12,429 nucleotides of DNA, from contig CAJMNV010000054.1 in the NCBI GenBank assembly GCA_905214825.1, forward strand, positions 1-12,429, written 5' to 3'. Positions 1-6,436 of the stretch are shown piece by piece. This DNA comes from an uncultured bacterium. GTDB taxonomy: Bacteria; Bacillota; Clostridia; Lachnospirales; Anaerotignaceae. The notes under the pieces are model-generated. The model searched no databases and was not told where the DNA came from. It saw nothing but the letters and a program-made list of their open reading frames with translations. The position numbers were made by a program, and so were the translations under genes. The first letter of the stretch is position 1. Every line of letters begins with the position of its first letter.

Positions 1-1173
1 GTATTGGCAAAAGGCGTTTTAAGAAATCGTTTGTTGAAACAAGCGGCAGCGGTGGAAGCGTTGTCTGAACATCCATTGGCAGAGGCTGTGGTAGAATATG
101 CAAAAGAAAAAGAAATTGCGTATGATAAAGCAGAAAATTTGCAGGCAACCGCAGGACAAGGCATCACCGCAGATGTAGCAGGAAAACGTATTTTTGCAGG
201 TAATTTGAAAATGATGCAACAAAATGATATTGTTGTGGGAAATTTGGAAGAAACAGCAATACAACTGGCAAATGAAGGAAAAACACCATTGTTTTTTGCA
301 GAAGATGGTAAACTTTTGGGATTGCTGGCTTTGGCAGATACATTAAAACCCACAAGCAAACAGGCAGTTGATGCATTTCATCGTATGGGGATTGATGTTG
401 TTATGTTGACTGGTGACAACCGTCGTACAGCACAAGCCATTGCGGATAAATTGAATATACAAGTGATTGCAGAAGTGTTGCCACAAGATAAAGAACAAGA
501 AGTGCGTCGTCTACAAGAAAGCGGTAAAAAGGTGGCAATGATAGGAGATGGTATCAACGATGCACCTGCGTTGATGCGTGCAGATGTTGGGGTTGCCATT
601 GGTGCAGGTACAGACGTTGCAATGGAGTCGGCAGATATTGTATTGATGAAAAGTGATTTGCAAGATGCCGTGACTGCCATAGAATTGAGCCATGCAACCA
701 TACGCAATATCAAACAAAATTTGTTTTGGGCATTTTTCTATAATGTATGTGGTATTCCACTTGCAGCAGGTGTGTTTTTCCCTGTTTTGGGCTGGAAATT
801 AAACCCCATGTTTGCGGCGGCTGCAATGAGTTTTAGTTCTGCTTTTGTGGTGGGCAATGCATTGCGATTGAAATTATTCCGTCCAAAATTGACACAGCAA
901 GAAACACAAAATACAATAGAAACAACAGCACAACAAAAAGTATTAAAGGAGGAAACAACAATGAAAAAAGTATTAAAAATTGAGGGTATGATGTGCAACC
1001 ATTGCACAGGTAGAGTGGAAAAAGCGTTGAATGACATGGATGGCGTGCAAGCCGTTGTCAGCTTAGATGATAAATCCGCAACCGTGACATTGTCAAAAGA
1101 GTTGAGCGATGAAACATTGGTGCAAGCAGTGACAGATGCTGGTTATGAAGTGGTTGACATCGAAATAAAATAA
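1..1173 (+). CDS. copA: Cu(I)-exporting P1B-type ATPase, C-terminal part, fused in frame to a CopZ-like HMA domain (5' end outside window)
   Basis: This is the C-terminal part of a membrane ATPase that pumps Cu(I) out of the cytoplasm. The frame is open from base 1, so the N-terminal HMA domain, the CPC membrane site and the DKTGT phosphorylation site lie upstream of the window. Visible motifs in order are SEHPL (64-78, nucleotide-binding domain), TGDN (409-420), GDGINDAP (544-567), and two final membrane helices. The first helix carries Tyr-Asn (739-744) and the second MSFSS (826-840), the Cu(I) signature of subgroup P1B-1. A usual CopA would end soon after the second helix. Here the frame continues through a Gln/Thr-rich linker of about 25 residues into a full heavy-metal-associated domain with GMMCNHC, then stops with TAA. 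The fusion is seen directly. Whether cells make the long form, a separate chaperone, or both is inference (see the nested entry). The family call is very secure. Confidence 0.95.
   Translation, partial: VLAKGVLRNRLLKQAAAVEALSEHPLAEAVVEYAKEKEIAYDKAENLQATAGQGITADVAGKRIFAGNLKMMQQNDIVVGNLEETAIQLANEGKTPLFFAEDGKLLGLLALADTLKPTSKQAVDAFHRMGIDVVMLTGDNRRTAQAIADKLNIQVIAEVLPQDKEQEVRRLQESGKKVAMIGDGINDAPALMRADVGVAIGAGTDVAMESADIVLMKSDLQDAVTAIELSHATIRNIKQNLFWAFFYNVCGIPLAAGVFFPVLGWKLNPMFAAAAMSFSSAFVVGNALRLKLFRPKLTQQETQNTIETTAQQKVLKEETTMKKVLKIEGMMCNHCTGRVEKALNDMDGVQAVVSLDDKSATVTLSKELSDETLVQAVTDAGYEVVDIEIK
961..1173 (+). CDS. copZ: CopZ-like copper chaperone, nested in frame in the 3' end of copA
   Basis: A 70-residue heavy-metal-associated (HMA) protein that would carry Cu(I) to the CopA exporter. 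Its ATG at 961 is preceded by AAAGGAGG (945-952) at 8-base spacing, as good as any ribosome binding site in the window. The product starts MKKVLKIEGMMCNHC, with the two copper ligands at Cys12 and Cys15. Its length matches a free-standing CopZ of about 68-70 residues. It shares its frame with the preceding ATPase, with no stop between them. It is therefore either translated separately by internal initiation, made only as a C-terminal domain of CopA, or both. In many Bacillota copZ is a separate gene next to copA, so the simplest reading is a former copA-copZ pair whose copA stop codon was lost. The domain call is secure; independent translation is likely but unproven. Confidence 0.7.
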   Translation: MKKVLKIEGMMCNHCTGRVEKALNDMDGVQAVVSLDDKSATVTLSKELSDETLVQAVTDAGYEVVDIEIK

Positions 1174-1185
1174 TAAAAAACAACA

Positions 1186-1218
1186 AAAACCTCTAAACAA
1201 TGTGTGTTTAGAGGTTTT
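1186..1218. terminator. Bidirectional intrinsic terminator shared by copA and dusB
   Basis: A perfect 10-bp stem, CCTCTAAACA (1190-1199) with TGTTTAGAGG (1205-1214), has a 5-base loop. It is extended by AAAA on the left and a T run on the right, so it ends in a T tract on either strand. It begins 13 bases after the copA stop and lies 25 bases beyond the dusB stop, between the two converging genes. Confidence 0.9.
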
Positions 1219-1242
1219 TTGTTTGTGTGATTTCATTTTTGG

Positions 1243-2208
1243 TTATGCATGTTGTTGTAAGTAATCCATAAGCAGTTTTTCCATTTCTTCATAGCTGTTT
1301 AATGTATTCATTTTTCCACGCAATTCAGAAGCACCTGCCAAGCCTTTCATATACCAAGCCATATGTTTTCGCATTTCTCTGACACCAATATAAGCACCTT
1401 TATAATCAATGAGCATACGTGCATGACGCAATGCTTTTTCAACTTTTTCTTTGGCATTGGGTTCTGGTAATATCTCACCGGTTGCGAAATAGTGTAAAAT
1501 GCGGGAAAACAGCCAAGGATTGCCCTGTGCACCTCTACCAACCATAATGGCATCACAACCGGTTTCATCAAATAATGCTTTGGCATCTTGTGGTGTGAAA
1601 ACATCGCCATTGCCAATGACAGGGATAGAAACGGTTTGTTTGATTTGTCTTATGATGTCCCAATCGGCTTTTCCACTATAATATTGTTCTCTAGTGCGTC
1701 CATGTATGGCAACCGCAGCAGCCCCATTTGCTTCAGCAATTTTTGCAATTTCTAAGGCGTTGATATGGTCGTCGTCAAATCCTTTGCGGAATTTGATTGT
1801 CACAGGTTTCCTTTGGCTTTTGACAAGTGATTTTACGATTTCTCCAACCAAAGCAGGCGTTTTTGTAAGGGCACTGCCTTCACCATTTTTGACGATTTTG
1901 GGGGCAGGACAACCCATATTGACATCAATGATGTCAAAGGGATATGGTTCTATTTTTTTTGCCATTTCGCCCAATATTTTGGGGTCAGAGCCAAAAAGCT
2001 GTATGGCAGTTGGCCGTTCTGCTTGTTCTACTTGTAATAATTCTGTTGTGTTTTTGTTATCATATAAAATACCTTTGGCACTGACCATTTCGGAATATAC
2101 CAAACCACACCCCATTTCTTTACAAAGCACACGAAACGGTAAATCTGTGACACCTGCCATAGGTGCCAAGAAAATGGGGTTGTCTAATTTTACATTACCA
2201 ATATACAT
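1243..2208 (-). CDS. dusB: tRNA-dihydrouridine synthase (DusB family)
   Basis: An FMN-dependent enzyme that reduces specific uridines in tRNA to dihydrouridine in the cytoplasm. The 321-residue product starts MYIGNVKLDNPIFLAPMAGVTD. It has the Dus signature NMGCPAPK with the catalytic Cys at residue 100, IHGRTREQYYSG around residue 169, and the FMN-phosphate-binding segments PVIGNGD and GRGAQGNP (about 224-231), followed by a helical C-terminal domain. Length is normal for DusB. An ATG 15 bases upstream (2221-2223) is in frame, but the GGAGG at 2216-2220 would then be coding. The ATG at 2206-2208 sits 7 bases after that GGAGG and is preferred. In many Bacillota dusB lies in multi-gene clusters; here it stands alone with its own promoter and terminator. 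DusB is preferred over other Dus types from overall likeness. Confidence 0.93.
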   Translation of the reverse strand: MYIGNVKLDNPIFLAPMAGVTDLPFRVLCKEMGCGLVYSEMVSAKGILYDNKNTTELLQVEQAERPTAIQLFGSDPKILGEMAKKIEPYPFDIIDVNMGCPAPKIVKNGEGSALTKTPALVGEIVKSLVKSQRKPVTIKFRKGFDDDHINALEIAKIAEANGAAAVAIHGRTREQYYSGKADWDIIRQIKQTVSIPVIGNGDVFTPQDAKALFDETGCDAIMVGRGAQGNPWLFSRILHYFATGEILPEPNAKEKVEKALRHARMLIDYKGAYIGVREMRKHMAWYMKGLAGASELRGKMNTLNSYEEMEKLLMDYLQQHA

Positions 2209-2259
2209 TGTTGTTCCTCCCATTCTTATGGTATGAAAATTGATGTTTGAATTTGTTGT

Positions 2260-2288
2260 ATCATATCAAAGGTTATGAAAATAGGCAA
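2260..2288 (-). promoter_or_regulatory. Sigma-A-type promoter of dusB
   Basis: On the minus strand TTGCCT (2283-2288) and TATGAT (2260-2265) are separated by exactly 17 bases. They lie about 50 bases upstream of the dusB start codon. The -10 box matches the consensus at 5 of 6 positions and the -35 at 4 of 6. Confidence 0.65.
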
Positions 2289-2441
2289 GTTTTTTTCGCA
2301 AATATATGTTTTTGGAATGTTAGATAAAAAGATAATATATGGTATGATGAAGAAAAACAAAAAGAAAAAGAAATGGTGTACTCTGTAGGGGTGTTTCGGA
2401 AAAAACAAAAACAATAAAAAAGGATAGTACAAATGTAAGAT

Positions 2442-2796
2442 TTGGTATTTTGGTATGACTGGGCTTGTGAAGAGACCCATATCCACAAAATTTTTGTACA
2501 AATTTTTGCAGTACATTTATGGACAATGCAGATTGTTGTATGTGGATGTTTATTTCTATGGGGAACTTTGCCCATGCAGTTGCCAAAAGCCATGATTGTG
2601 CCATTTGCACATAATAAAAATCTGATGTAATGGCACAAGTACGAGAAAGTACTTGTGAGATGGTATCTTGTTCCAAATAATTGGAAAGCATGATAACCAG
2701 ACCTGTACGCACTACCCATGTGTTTTGAGAAGTTAAGTATTGCATAATAAAAAATAAAACAGTTTGTTTTGGACGAAAGCTGTTGTATTTGGCATT
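2442..2796 (-). pseudogene. Remnant of a DNA alkylation repair (AlkD-like) gene
   Basis: On the minus strand, conceptual translation gives LFFIMQYLTSQNTWVVRTG followed by LVIMLSNYLEQDTISQVLS and then FYYVQMAQSWLLATAWAKFP. From memory this resembles the C-terminal HEAT-like repeats of Bacillota DNA alkylation repair proteins, where the pattern is roughly (Y)LxSxxxxxRFGVVMLLxxYxxxxxIxxVL, then DxYYVxMAxAWxxSxxxxKFPE. The likeness extends upstream of the only Met (2745), so the apparent start is not a real start. No ribosome binding site precedes it, and the N-terminal half of the usual roughly 220-230-residue protein is missing. The homologous text fades after the VLQKFVQK segment (near 2490-2520), where another frame seems to carry on, consistent with a frameshift. 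AlkD-type enzymes remove alkylated bases from DNA; this copy should be inactive. No database search was possible. Confidence 0.5.
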
Positions 2797-2963
2797 GTCA
2801 TTACATCAAAATGAGGTTTTGGGTATTTTATATAAGCAAAGACAATCATGAGTGAAAAGCGTATTATGAAAATACAAAAGTGTATAAATACGTTATGTAA
2901 TATTTTTGAAAATTGTAAATATATAGAAAAATAAAATACATTTGTTACTTCATAACCGTATAC

Positions 2964-2992
2964 TTGAAAACAAAAAAATGGTATGATACTAT
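2964..2992 (+). promoter_or_regulatory. Candidate promoter of the DtxR-family regulator
   Basis: TTGAAA (2964-2969) and TACTAT (2987-2992) are 17 bases apart, with start codon about 45 bases downstream. A better-looking TATAAT lies at 2992-2997 but has no -35 at correct spacing, and TATGAT at 2982-2987 is only 12 bases from TTGAAA. A short palindrome, GTAT-G-ATAC (2981-2989), lies between the boxes and could be part of an operator; this is speculative. Confidence 0.4.
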
Positions 2993-3037
2993 ATAATACA
3001 ATAATGAATATTGGGAAAACCAAAGGGGAATGGTATT

Positions 3038-3421
3038 ATGAAAATAAGAGAATCTATGGAGAATTATTTAGAAACCATATTATTGTTGCAACGTAAAACA
3101 GGTTATGTGCGTGCAGTGGATATTGCAACAGAACTGGGTTTTAGCAAACCAAGTGTGAGCAATGCAATGAAAAAATTGAAAACAGAAGGTTATATTGTTG
3201 TAGAGGACAAAAGCCGTATTGTTTTGACAGAGGCAGGACAAAAAATTGCAGAAGCGACCTATGAACGGCATTGTGTGATAGCGGCATCGTTGATGCGTAT
3301 TGGTGTTTCCAAAGAAACTGCATTAGAAGATGCTTGTCGTATGGAGCATATCATCAGTGAAGAAACATTTGCTTGTATGAAGAAAGAACATCAAAGAGCG
3401 TTGCAAAATACAGGACAATGA
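3038..3421 (+). CDS. DtxR/MntR-family metal-dependent transcriptional regulator (short form)
   Basis: A 127-residue DNA-binding protein expected to sense Fe(II) or Mn(II) and repress metal-uptake genes. Residues 1-60 form the winged helix (MENYLETIL, then DIATELGFSKPSVSNAMKKL as the recognition region). Residues 65-115 form the dimerisation and metal-binding helices. Aligned by eye with B. subtilis MntR, the ligands His77, Glu102 and His103 are present as His78, Glu103 and His104. The MntR Glu99 position is Cys100, as in the DtxR CxxEH site. MntR Asp8 is replaced by Asn9. There is no C-terminal SH3/FeoA domain, as in MntR. The start is the ATG at 3038, after AAAGGGGAA (3022-3030). An in-frame ATG at 3011 has no good binding site. 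No transporter lies beside it, so its targets cannot be read from context. Metal specificity is uncertain. Confidence 0.88.
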   Translation: MKIRESMENYLETILLLQRKTGYVRAVDIATELGFSKPSVSNAMKKLKTEGYIVVEDKSRIVLTEAGQKIAEATYERHCVIAASLMRIGVSKETALEDACRMEHIISEETFACMKKEHQRALQNTGQ

Positions 3422-3458
3422 AAAAGAGAAATTCTTGAAAATCAAGAATTTCTCTTTT
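3422..3458. terminator. Bidirectional terminator between the DtxR-type regulator and the deacetylase gene
   Basis: A perfect 17-bp stem (3422-3438 with 3442-3458) has AAA as its loop. The stem runs from A-rich to T-rich, so each strand ends in T residues. It starts at the base after the regulator's stop codon and sits just beyond the stop of the converging deacetylase gene. Confidence 0.9.
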
Positions 3459-3463
3459 TTGTA

Positions 3464-4981
3464 TTATTGAAAATAGGAAAAACCGTATAATTTTCCAGCA
3501 ATAGGTGTTTCTTGATGGCGATATTGGAGCAATTCGGATACAGTAACAATTTGATAACCTTGTTCCAATAGTTCAGGTACCAATTTTTCTACGGCATCAG
3601 CAGTGGTGTCATAAATACCATGCATCAATATGACTTTTCCATCAAGATTTCCTTCTTTTTTAATTTCTTGCAGTATGCTTTGTGTGTTTCTGGTTTTCCA
3701 GTCCAAAGTATCCACAGACCATGTGACAATGGGTAATGGGATATTTTTGGAAACGGTACTGTTTGTACTGCCATAAGGTGGACGGAACAATGTTGGTGTA
3801 ACACCAGTTTTTTGGAATGCGACATTGACTTTTTTGACATCTTCTTGTATTTGTTGCGGTGTCAGTTTTGCAAAGTTTTTATGGTCATAAGAGTGACTGG
3901 CAACTTCGTTTCCCAGTGCAGCTTCTCTTTTGACGACGTCTGGATATTGTTCCACACGATACCCAACATCAAAGAATGTGGCAACAACACCATATTCTTC
4001 CAAAGTGTCCAATATAGTATTGGTTGCTTTGGGAGAAGGCCCATCATCAAATGTTAATGCAATCATAGGCTTTTTAGGGTCTATGACACGTTTGGAGGTT
4101 TCTGGTTTGTTTGTTTCTGGTTTGTTTGTTTCTGGTTTGTTTGTGGTTGCAATATCTTGTATCAATTCTGCTTTTTTTACGACTTTTGCAGGTGTCAGTT
4201 TTTGTGCGGGTATGATAATAGGGTCTGTCAAAAATGCCCCATATAATTCTGATTTTGGAATTTCCAAACGAATGGCACCAAATGCCGCTGGTAATATTTC
4301 GTATTTATTGATGTAGAATATCACACTGTCTTTTGTGAGTGCAAAACGGTTATATATATCACTGTTGGGGGCCAAAACAGTACGATAATCCCCAAATAAT
4401 GCAGGAGCATATGTTTTGTTTTGTGTAAAGTATTTTATGGCATAATCAGATGCTTTTTCTCTGTAATTTTCACGAAAAATATGAGATGCAGCTATACTGT
4501 TTCCGTTTGCAGTGTCAAATGCTATGGTATGCCATGTAGTTGGTACAGCATTCTGGTTGACAGCATGTTGTGTTTGTTGAAAAGCCATGGTTGCAATACC
4601 ATCTGTATTGATATAACTTTCATAGCTTAGTAGTAGTGCAGCTGTTTGTTTGTGTGGTGTTCTTTGGCTTGAAATTTGTTTTGCAAATGCTGCATATTTA
4701 TTTTCAAAATCCATTTTGATTTTTGAAATGGTTTGTGCAATTTTTTGGTCTATGATGGGTTGTTGTGTTTGTGGATATTGTAATGCATAAGAAAAGGGTG
4801 TATCATATACAATATTCGTTGTTGGTGTACCATATGTTTGATGTTGTGCAAATGTTTGGAAATAAGCGGTACTGCTTTTTTCAAATGTATCAGATTTGCT
4901 TTGTTTCAATGCGGCATTTGCTATGGTGTTTGTACCAAATATGGTGAGAAATGCCAAAATAAAAGCGATAGATTTTCTCAT
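3464..4981 (-). CDS. Secreted or membrane-anchored PdaC-like polysaccharide (peptidoglycan) deacetylase
   Basis: A 505-residue exported enzyme predicted to remove N-acetyl groups from peptidoglycan sugars, which typically raises lysozyme resistance. Residues 1-23 are a signal peptide or anchor (MRKSIAFILAFLTIFGTNTIANA). Residues about 45-270 resemble the DUF4163/DUF3298 (RsiV-like) region found in B. subtilis PdaC. Residues about 280-297 are a TNKPE-repeat linker. The NodB deacetylase domain spans about 305-485. Its five motifs are complete: TFDDGP (310-315, Asp312 base and Asp313 metal ligand), HSYDH (His363 and His367 metal ligands), RPPYG (400-404), DTLDW (424-428) and LMHG (His454). The frame is open for 139 codons upstream, but that overlaps the preceding gene. 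The ATG at 4979-4981 follows AAGGAGTG and is chosen. It lies 5 bases after the stop of the EFR1 gene, so the two are probably co-translated. The sugar substrate (GlcNAc or MurNAc) is not decided by the sequence. Confidence 0.9.
   Translation of the reverse strand: MRKSIAFILAFLTIFGTNTIANAALKQSKSDTFEKSSTAYFQTFAQHQTYGTPTTNIVYDTPFSYALQYPQTQQPIIDQKIAQTISKIKMDFENKYAAFAKQISSQRTPHKQTAALLLSYESYINTDGIATMAFQQTQHAVNQNAVPTTWHTIAFDTANGNSIAASHIFRENYREKASDYAIKYFTQNKTYAPALFGDYRTVLAPNSDIYNRFALTKDSVIFYINKYEILPAAFGAIRLEIPKSELYGAFLTDPIIIPAQKLTPAKVVKKAELIQDIATTNKPETNKPETNKPETSKRVIDPKKPMIALTFDDGPSPKATNTILDTLEEYGVVATFFDVGYRVEQYPDVVKREAALGNEVASHSYDHKNFAKLTPQQIQEDVKKVNVAFQKTGVTPTLFRPPYGSTNSTVSKNIPLPIVTWSVDTLDWKTRNTQSILQEIKKEGNLDGKVILMHGIYDTTADAVEKLVPELLEQGYQIVTVSELLQYRHQETPIAGKLYGFSYFQ
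4098..4142 (-). repeat. Three exact 15-bp tandem repeats in the deacetylase linker
   Basis: Three identical head-to-tail copies of GTTTCTGGTTTGTTT (plus strand) encode the pentapeptide repeat TNKPE between the N-terminal domain and the deacetylase domain. The unit length keeps the frame, so copy-number slippage would change linker length without breaking the protein. Confidence 0.95.
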
Positions 4982-4986
4982 GGTTA

Positions 4987-5766
4987 TCACTCCTTGTGCT
5001 TTTGATAGATTGGGTGTAAATAACGCCCTTTTTTGATGGTTTTTCTGCCATATTGTATGGCAGATGTGGGGCAGTGTTGCAAACAAGCCATACACATATG
5101 ACATTTTGGATTTGTCCAATGGGGGGTGTTGTTTCGCATTGCGATACAATGTGCATTGCAGACTTTTTCGCAGATACCACAACCAATACAATCTTTTGTG
5201 GCATGGAAAGGCTTTGTTTTTGTGGCAAATCTTAAAAATAGCGGATTTACCACATTGCTTAACAAACGACTGTATTTTCCTTTTGTAATACGATAAAAGT
5301 TGCGGCGTTCCAATAATATAGAACGAATGCTCCAACCAATGACAGTATCTGCTTGTGAAAGCATTTGCTGTTGTTCTTGTAAAGAAGGGGCTTTGCATAA
5401 TACAGCATAGTTATCAGGCATAACCACAGAAAAGCCACTGCAAAGCTTTAATCTTTTTGCTCGCAAAGCGGCATCAAATATATACATGGTTTCGCCGATG
5501 GATTGCCCACAAGTGCAGACAGCATAAATATATGTTTGTTTATCATGGTATAATTCCAAATGTTGTATAAATTGTTCTACAATTTTCGGGGGTGCCCATG
5601 CATATACAGGAAATACAAAACCAAGTTTTTCCCCTGTTTGTAATATATAGGCAAATTTTTGATGATACATGGCATCGGCAATATTGACCAATGTGTCATT
5701 TGTAGCATCGGCAATTTTTTTTGCGGCAGCGTAGGAGTTCCCGCTACCAGAAAAATAAAAAATCAT
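4987..5766 (-). CDS. EFR1-family flavodoxin / 4Fe-4S ferredoxin fusion protein
   Basis: A 259-residue predicted cytoplasmic electron-transfer protein. The N-terminal half is flavodoxin-like, with the FMN phosphate loop FYFSGSGNS at residues 3-11 and a VFPVYAWAPP segment near 50-60. The C-terminal part has two complete 4Fe-4S motifs: Cys193, 196, 199 and 203, then Cys222, 225, 228 and 232, the second ending CP as usual for bacterial ferredoxins. This domain order is known as EFR1 family ferrodoxin in Clostridia; its physiological partners are generally unknown. The start is the ATG at 5764-5766, 8 bases after AGGAGG (5775-5780). An in-frame ATG at 5802 would place the ribosome binding site inside the gene. 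It is the first gene of a two-gene operon with the deacetylase: its TGA overlaps the next gene's ribosome binding site. Why a redox protein is coupled to a wall deacetylase is not clear. Confidence 0.88.
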   Translation of the reverse strand: MIFYFSGSGNSYAAAKKIADATNDTLVNIADAMYHQKFAYILQTGEKLGFVFPVYAWAPPKIVEQFIQHLELYHDKQTYIYAVCTCGQSIGETMYIFDAALRAKRLKLCSGFSVVMPDNYAVLCKAPSLQEQQQMLSQADTVIGWSIRSILLERRNFYRITKGKYSRLLSNVVNPLFLRFATKTKPFHATKDCIGCGICEKVCNAHCIAMRNNTPHWTNPKCHMCMACLQHCPTSAIQYGRKTIKKGRYLHPIYQKHKE

Positions 5767-5809
5767 GGGTAAAACCTCCTGTATATTGTCTTTTTGGTAC
5801 AATTATCAT

Positions 5810-5838
5810 ATCATAATTTGATAAAAAGAGTTTTTCAA
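5810..5838 (-). promoter_or_regulatory. Sigma-A-type promoter of the EFR1-deacetylase operon
   Basis: On the minus strand TTGAAA (5833-5838) and TATGAT (5810-5815) are separated by exactly 17 bases, about 43 bases upstream of the start codon. No other strong promoter precedes the deacetylase, so both genes should depend on this one. Confidence 0.7.
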
Positions 5839-5896
5839 TTTTATTAAAGTTTTTTGAAACATTATAAAGGAAAATGTAAGAAAAGGGTGTTGTAGT

Positions 5897-6436
5897 ATGA
5901 AAAAACGAAAAAGAAATCCATTGGCTATGCGTATGATTGCGATTGGTCTTTTGGTTTGTGCGGTTTCATTTTTTAGCAGTGATGACAATATCGCAAAAGG
6001 AGATTTGGAGGAGAGTGCAAGGAAAACATATCAAATTGGTGAGAATTGGCAGTGTGCAAAACAAGTAGATGAACGTATGGGAGCATTATTGTTTTATGAT
6101 GAAAATACACAAGCACATAGGTTTTTGTTGTATCTCAAAAATGGTGGTATCAAAGGAGGGTATCAACTGATAAAAAGTGATAGCTCCACATACATAGAAA
6201 ATGGTGTAGAAGGGTATGCGTTTCAAGAAAAAGGTATGGTGTTGTTTTCTATGAATACCGAACAAGTCAAAGAGATGTATGTGACAAATCAAGCAGGACA
6301 TACCACAATCATACCTGTGGATGCATGGAACCCCTTTGCTTTGGTGATACCAGAGGGGGCAAAAGATGTGGTGTTGTATGGTAGAGAAAAACAAGAAATA
6401 CCGATTGATAATATCAATGTGTATGAAAAGAAATAA
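5897..6436 (+). CDS. Membrane-anchored protein of unknown function
   Basis: I do not recognise this 179-residue protein. It starts with a strongly basic stretch (MKKRKRNPLAMR), followed by one hydrophobic helix at about residues 12-27 (MIAIGLLVCAVSFF) and a polar remainder. This suggests a type II anchored protein with an extracytoplasmic domain of about 150 residues, or an uncleaved signal. There is a Cys in the helix (LLVCA) but no proper lipobox, since the residue before the Cys is Val. The outside part reads as alternating strands with many Gly, Tyr and Gln residues and no Cys pair or catalytic motif that I can name. AAAGGGTG (5882-5888) lies 8 bases before the ATG and supports the start. 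It diverges from the EFR1 operon across about 130 bases. I saw no convincing sigma-A promoter for it there. Confidence 0.75.
   Translation: MKKRKRNPLAMRMIAIGLLVCAVSFFSSDDNIAKGDLEESARKTYQIGENWQCAKQVDERMGALLFYDENTQAHRFLLYLKNGGIKGGYQLIKSDSSTYIENGVEGYAFQEKGMVLFSMNTEQVKEMYVTNQAGHTTIIPVDAWNPFALVIPEGAKDVVLYGREKQEIPIDNINVYEKK

Larger units (their letters stand above)
2209..3037. other. Gene-free stretch between dusB and the DtxR-type regulator
   Basis: About 830 bases hold no intact gene. From left to right there is the dusB promoter (2260-2288), an A-rich stretch with nothing recognised (about 2290-2440), the alkD remnant (2442-2796), a very AT-rich stretch with no codon structure or hairpin that I could assign (about 2800-2960), and the promoter region of the next gene (2964-2992). 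Long frames on the minus strand here are rich in Phe, Tyr and Ile. They reflect A-runs rather than protein coding and have no ribosome binding sites. Confidence 0.6.

Noticed and set aside
1694..2236. A 180-codon plus-strand open frame
   Set aside because: It is the complement of dusB, whose motifs and ribosome binding site are clear.
2226..2516. A 96-codon minus-strand frame rich in Phe, Tyr and Ile
   Set aside because: It reflects A-runs on the plus strand, has no ribosome binding site and overlaps the dusB promoter. Part of it may only be the shifted tail of the alkD remnant.
4982..5398. A 139-residue N-terminal extension of the deacetylase frame
   Set aside because: It overlaps the EFR1 gene on the same strand, is rich in Cys, His and Lys like an out-of-frame reading, and ends where a proper ribosome binding site and signal peptide begin.
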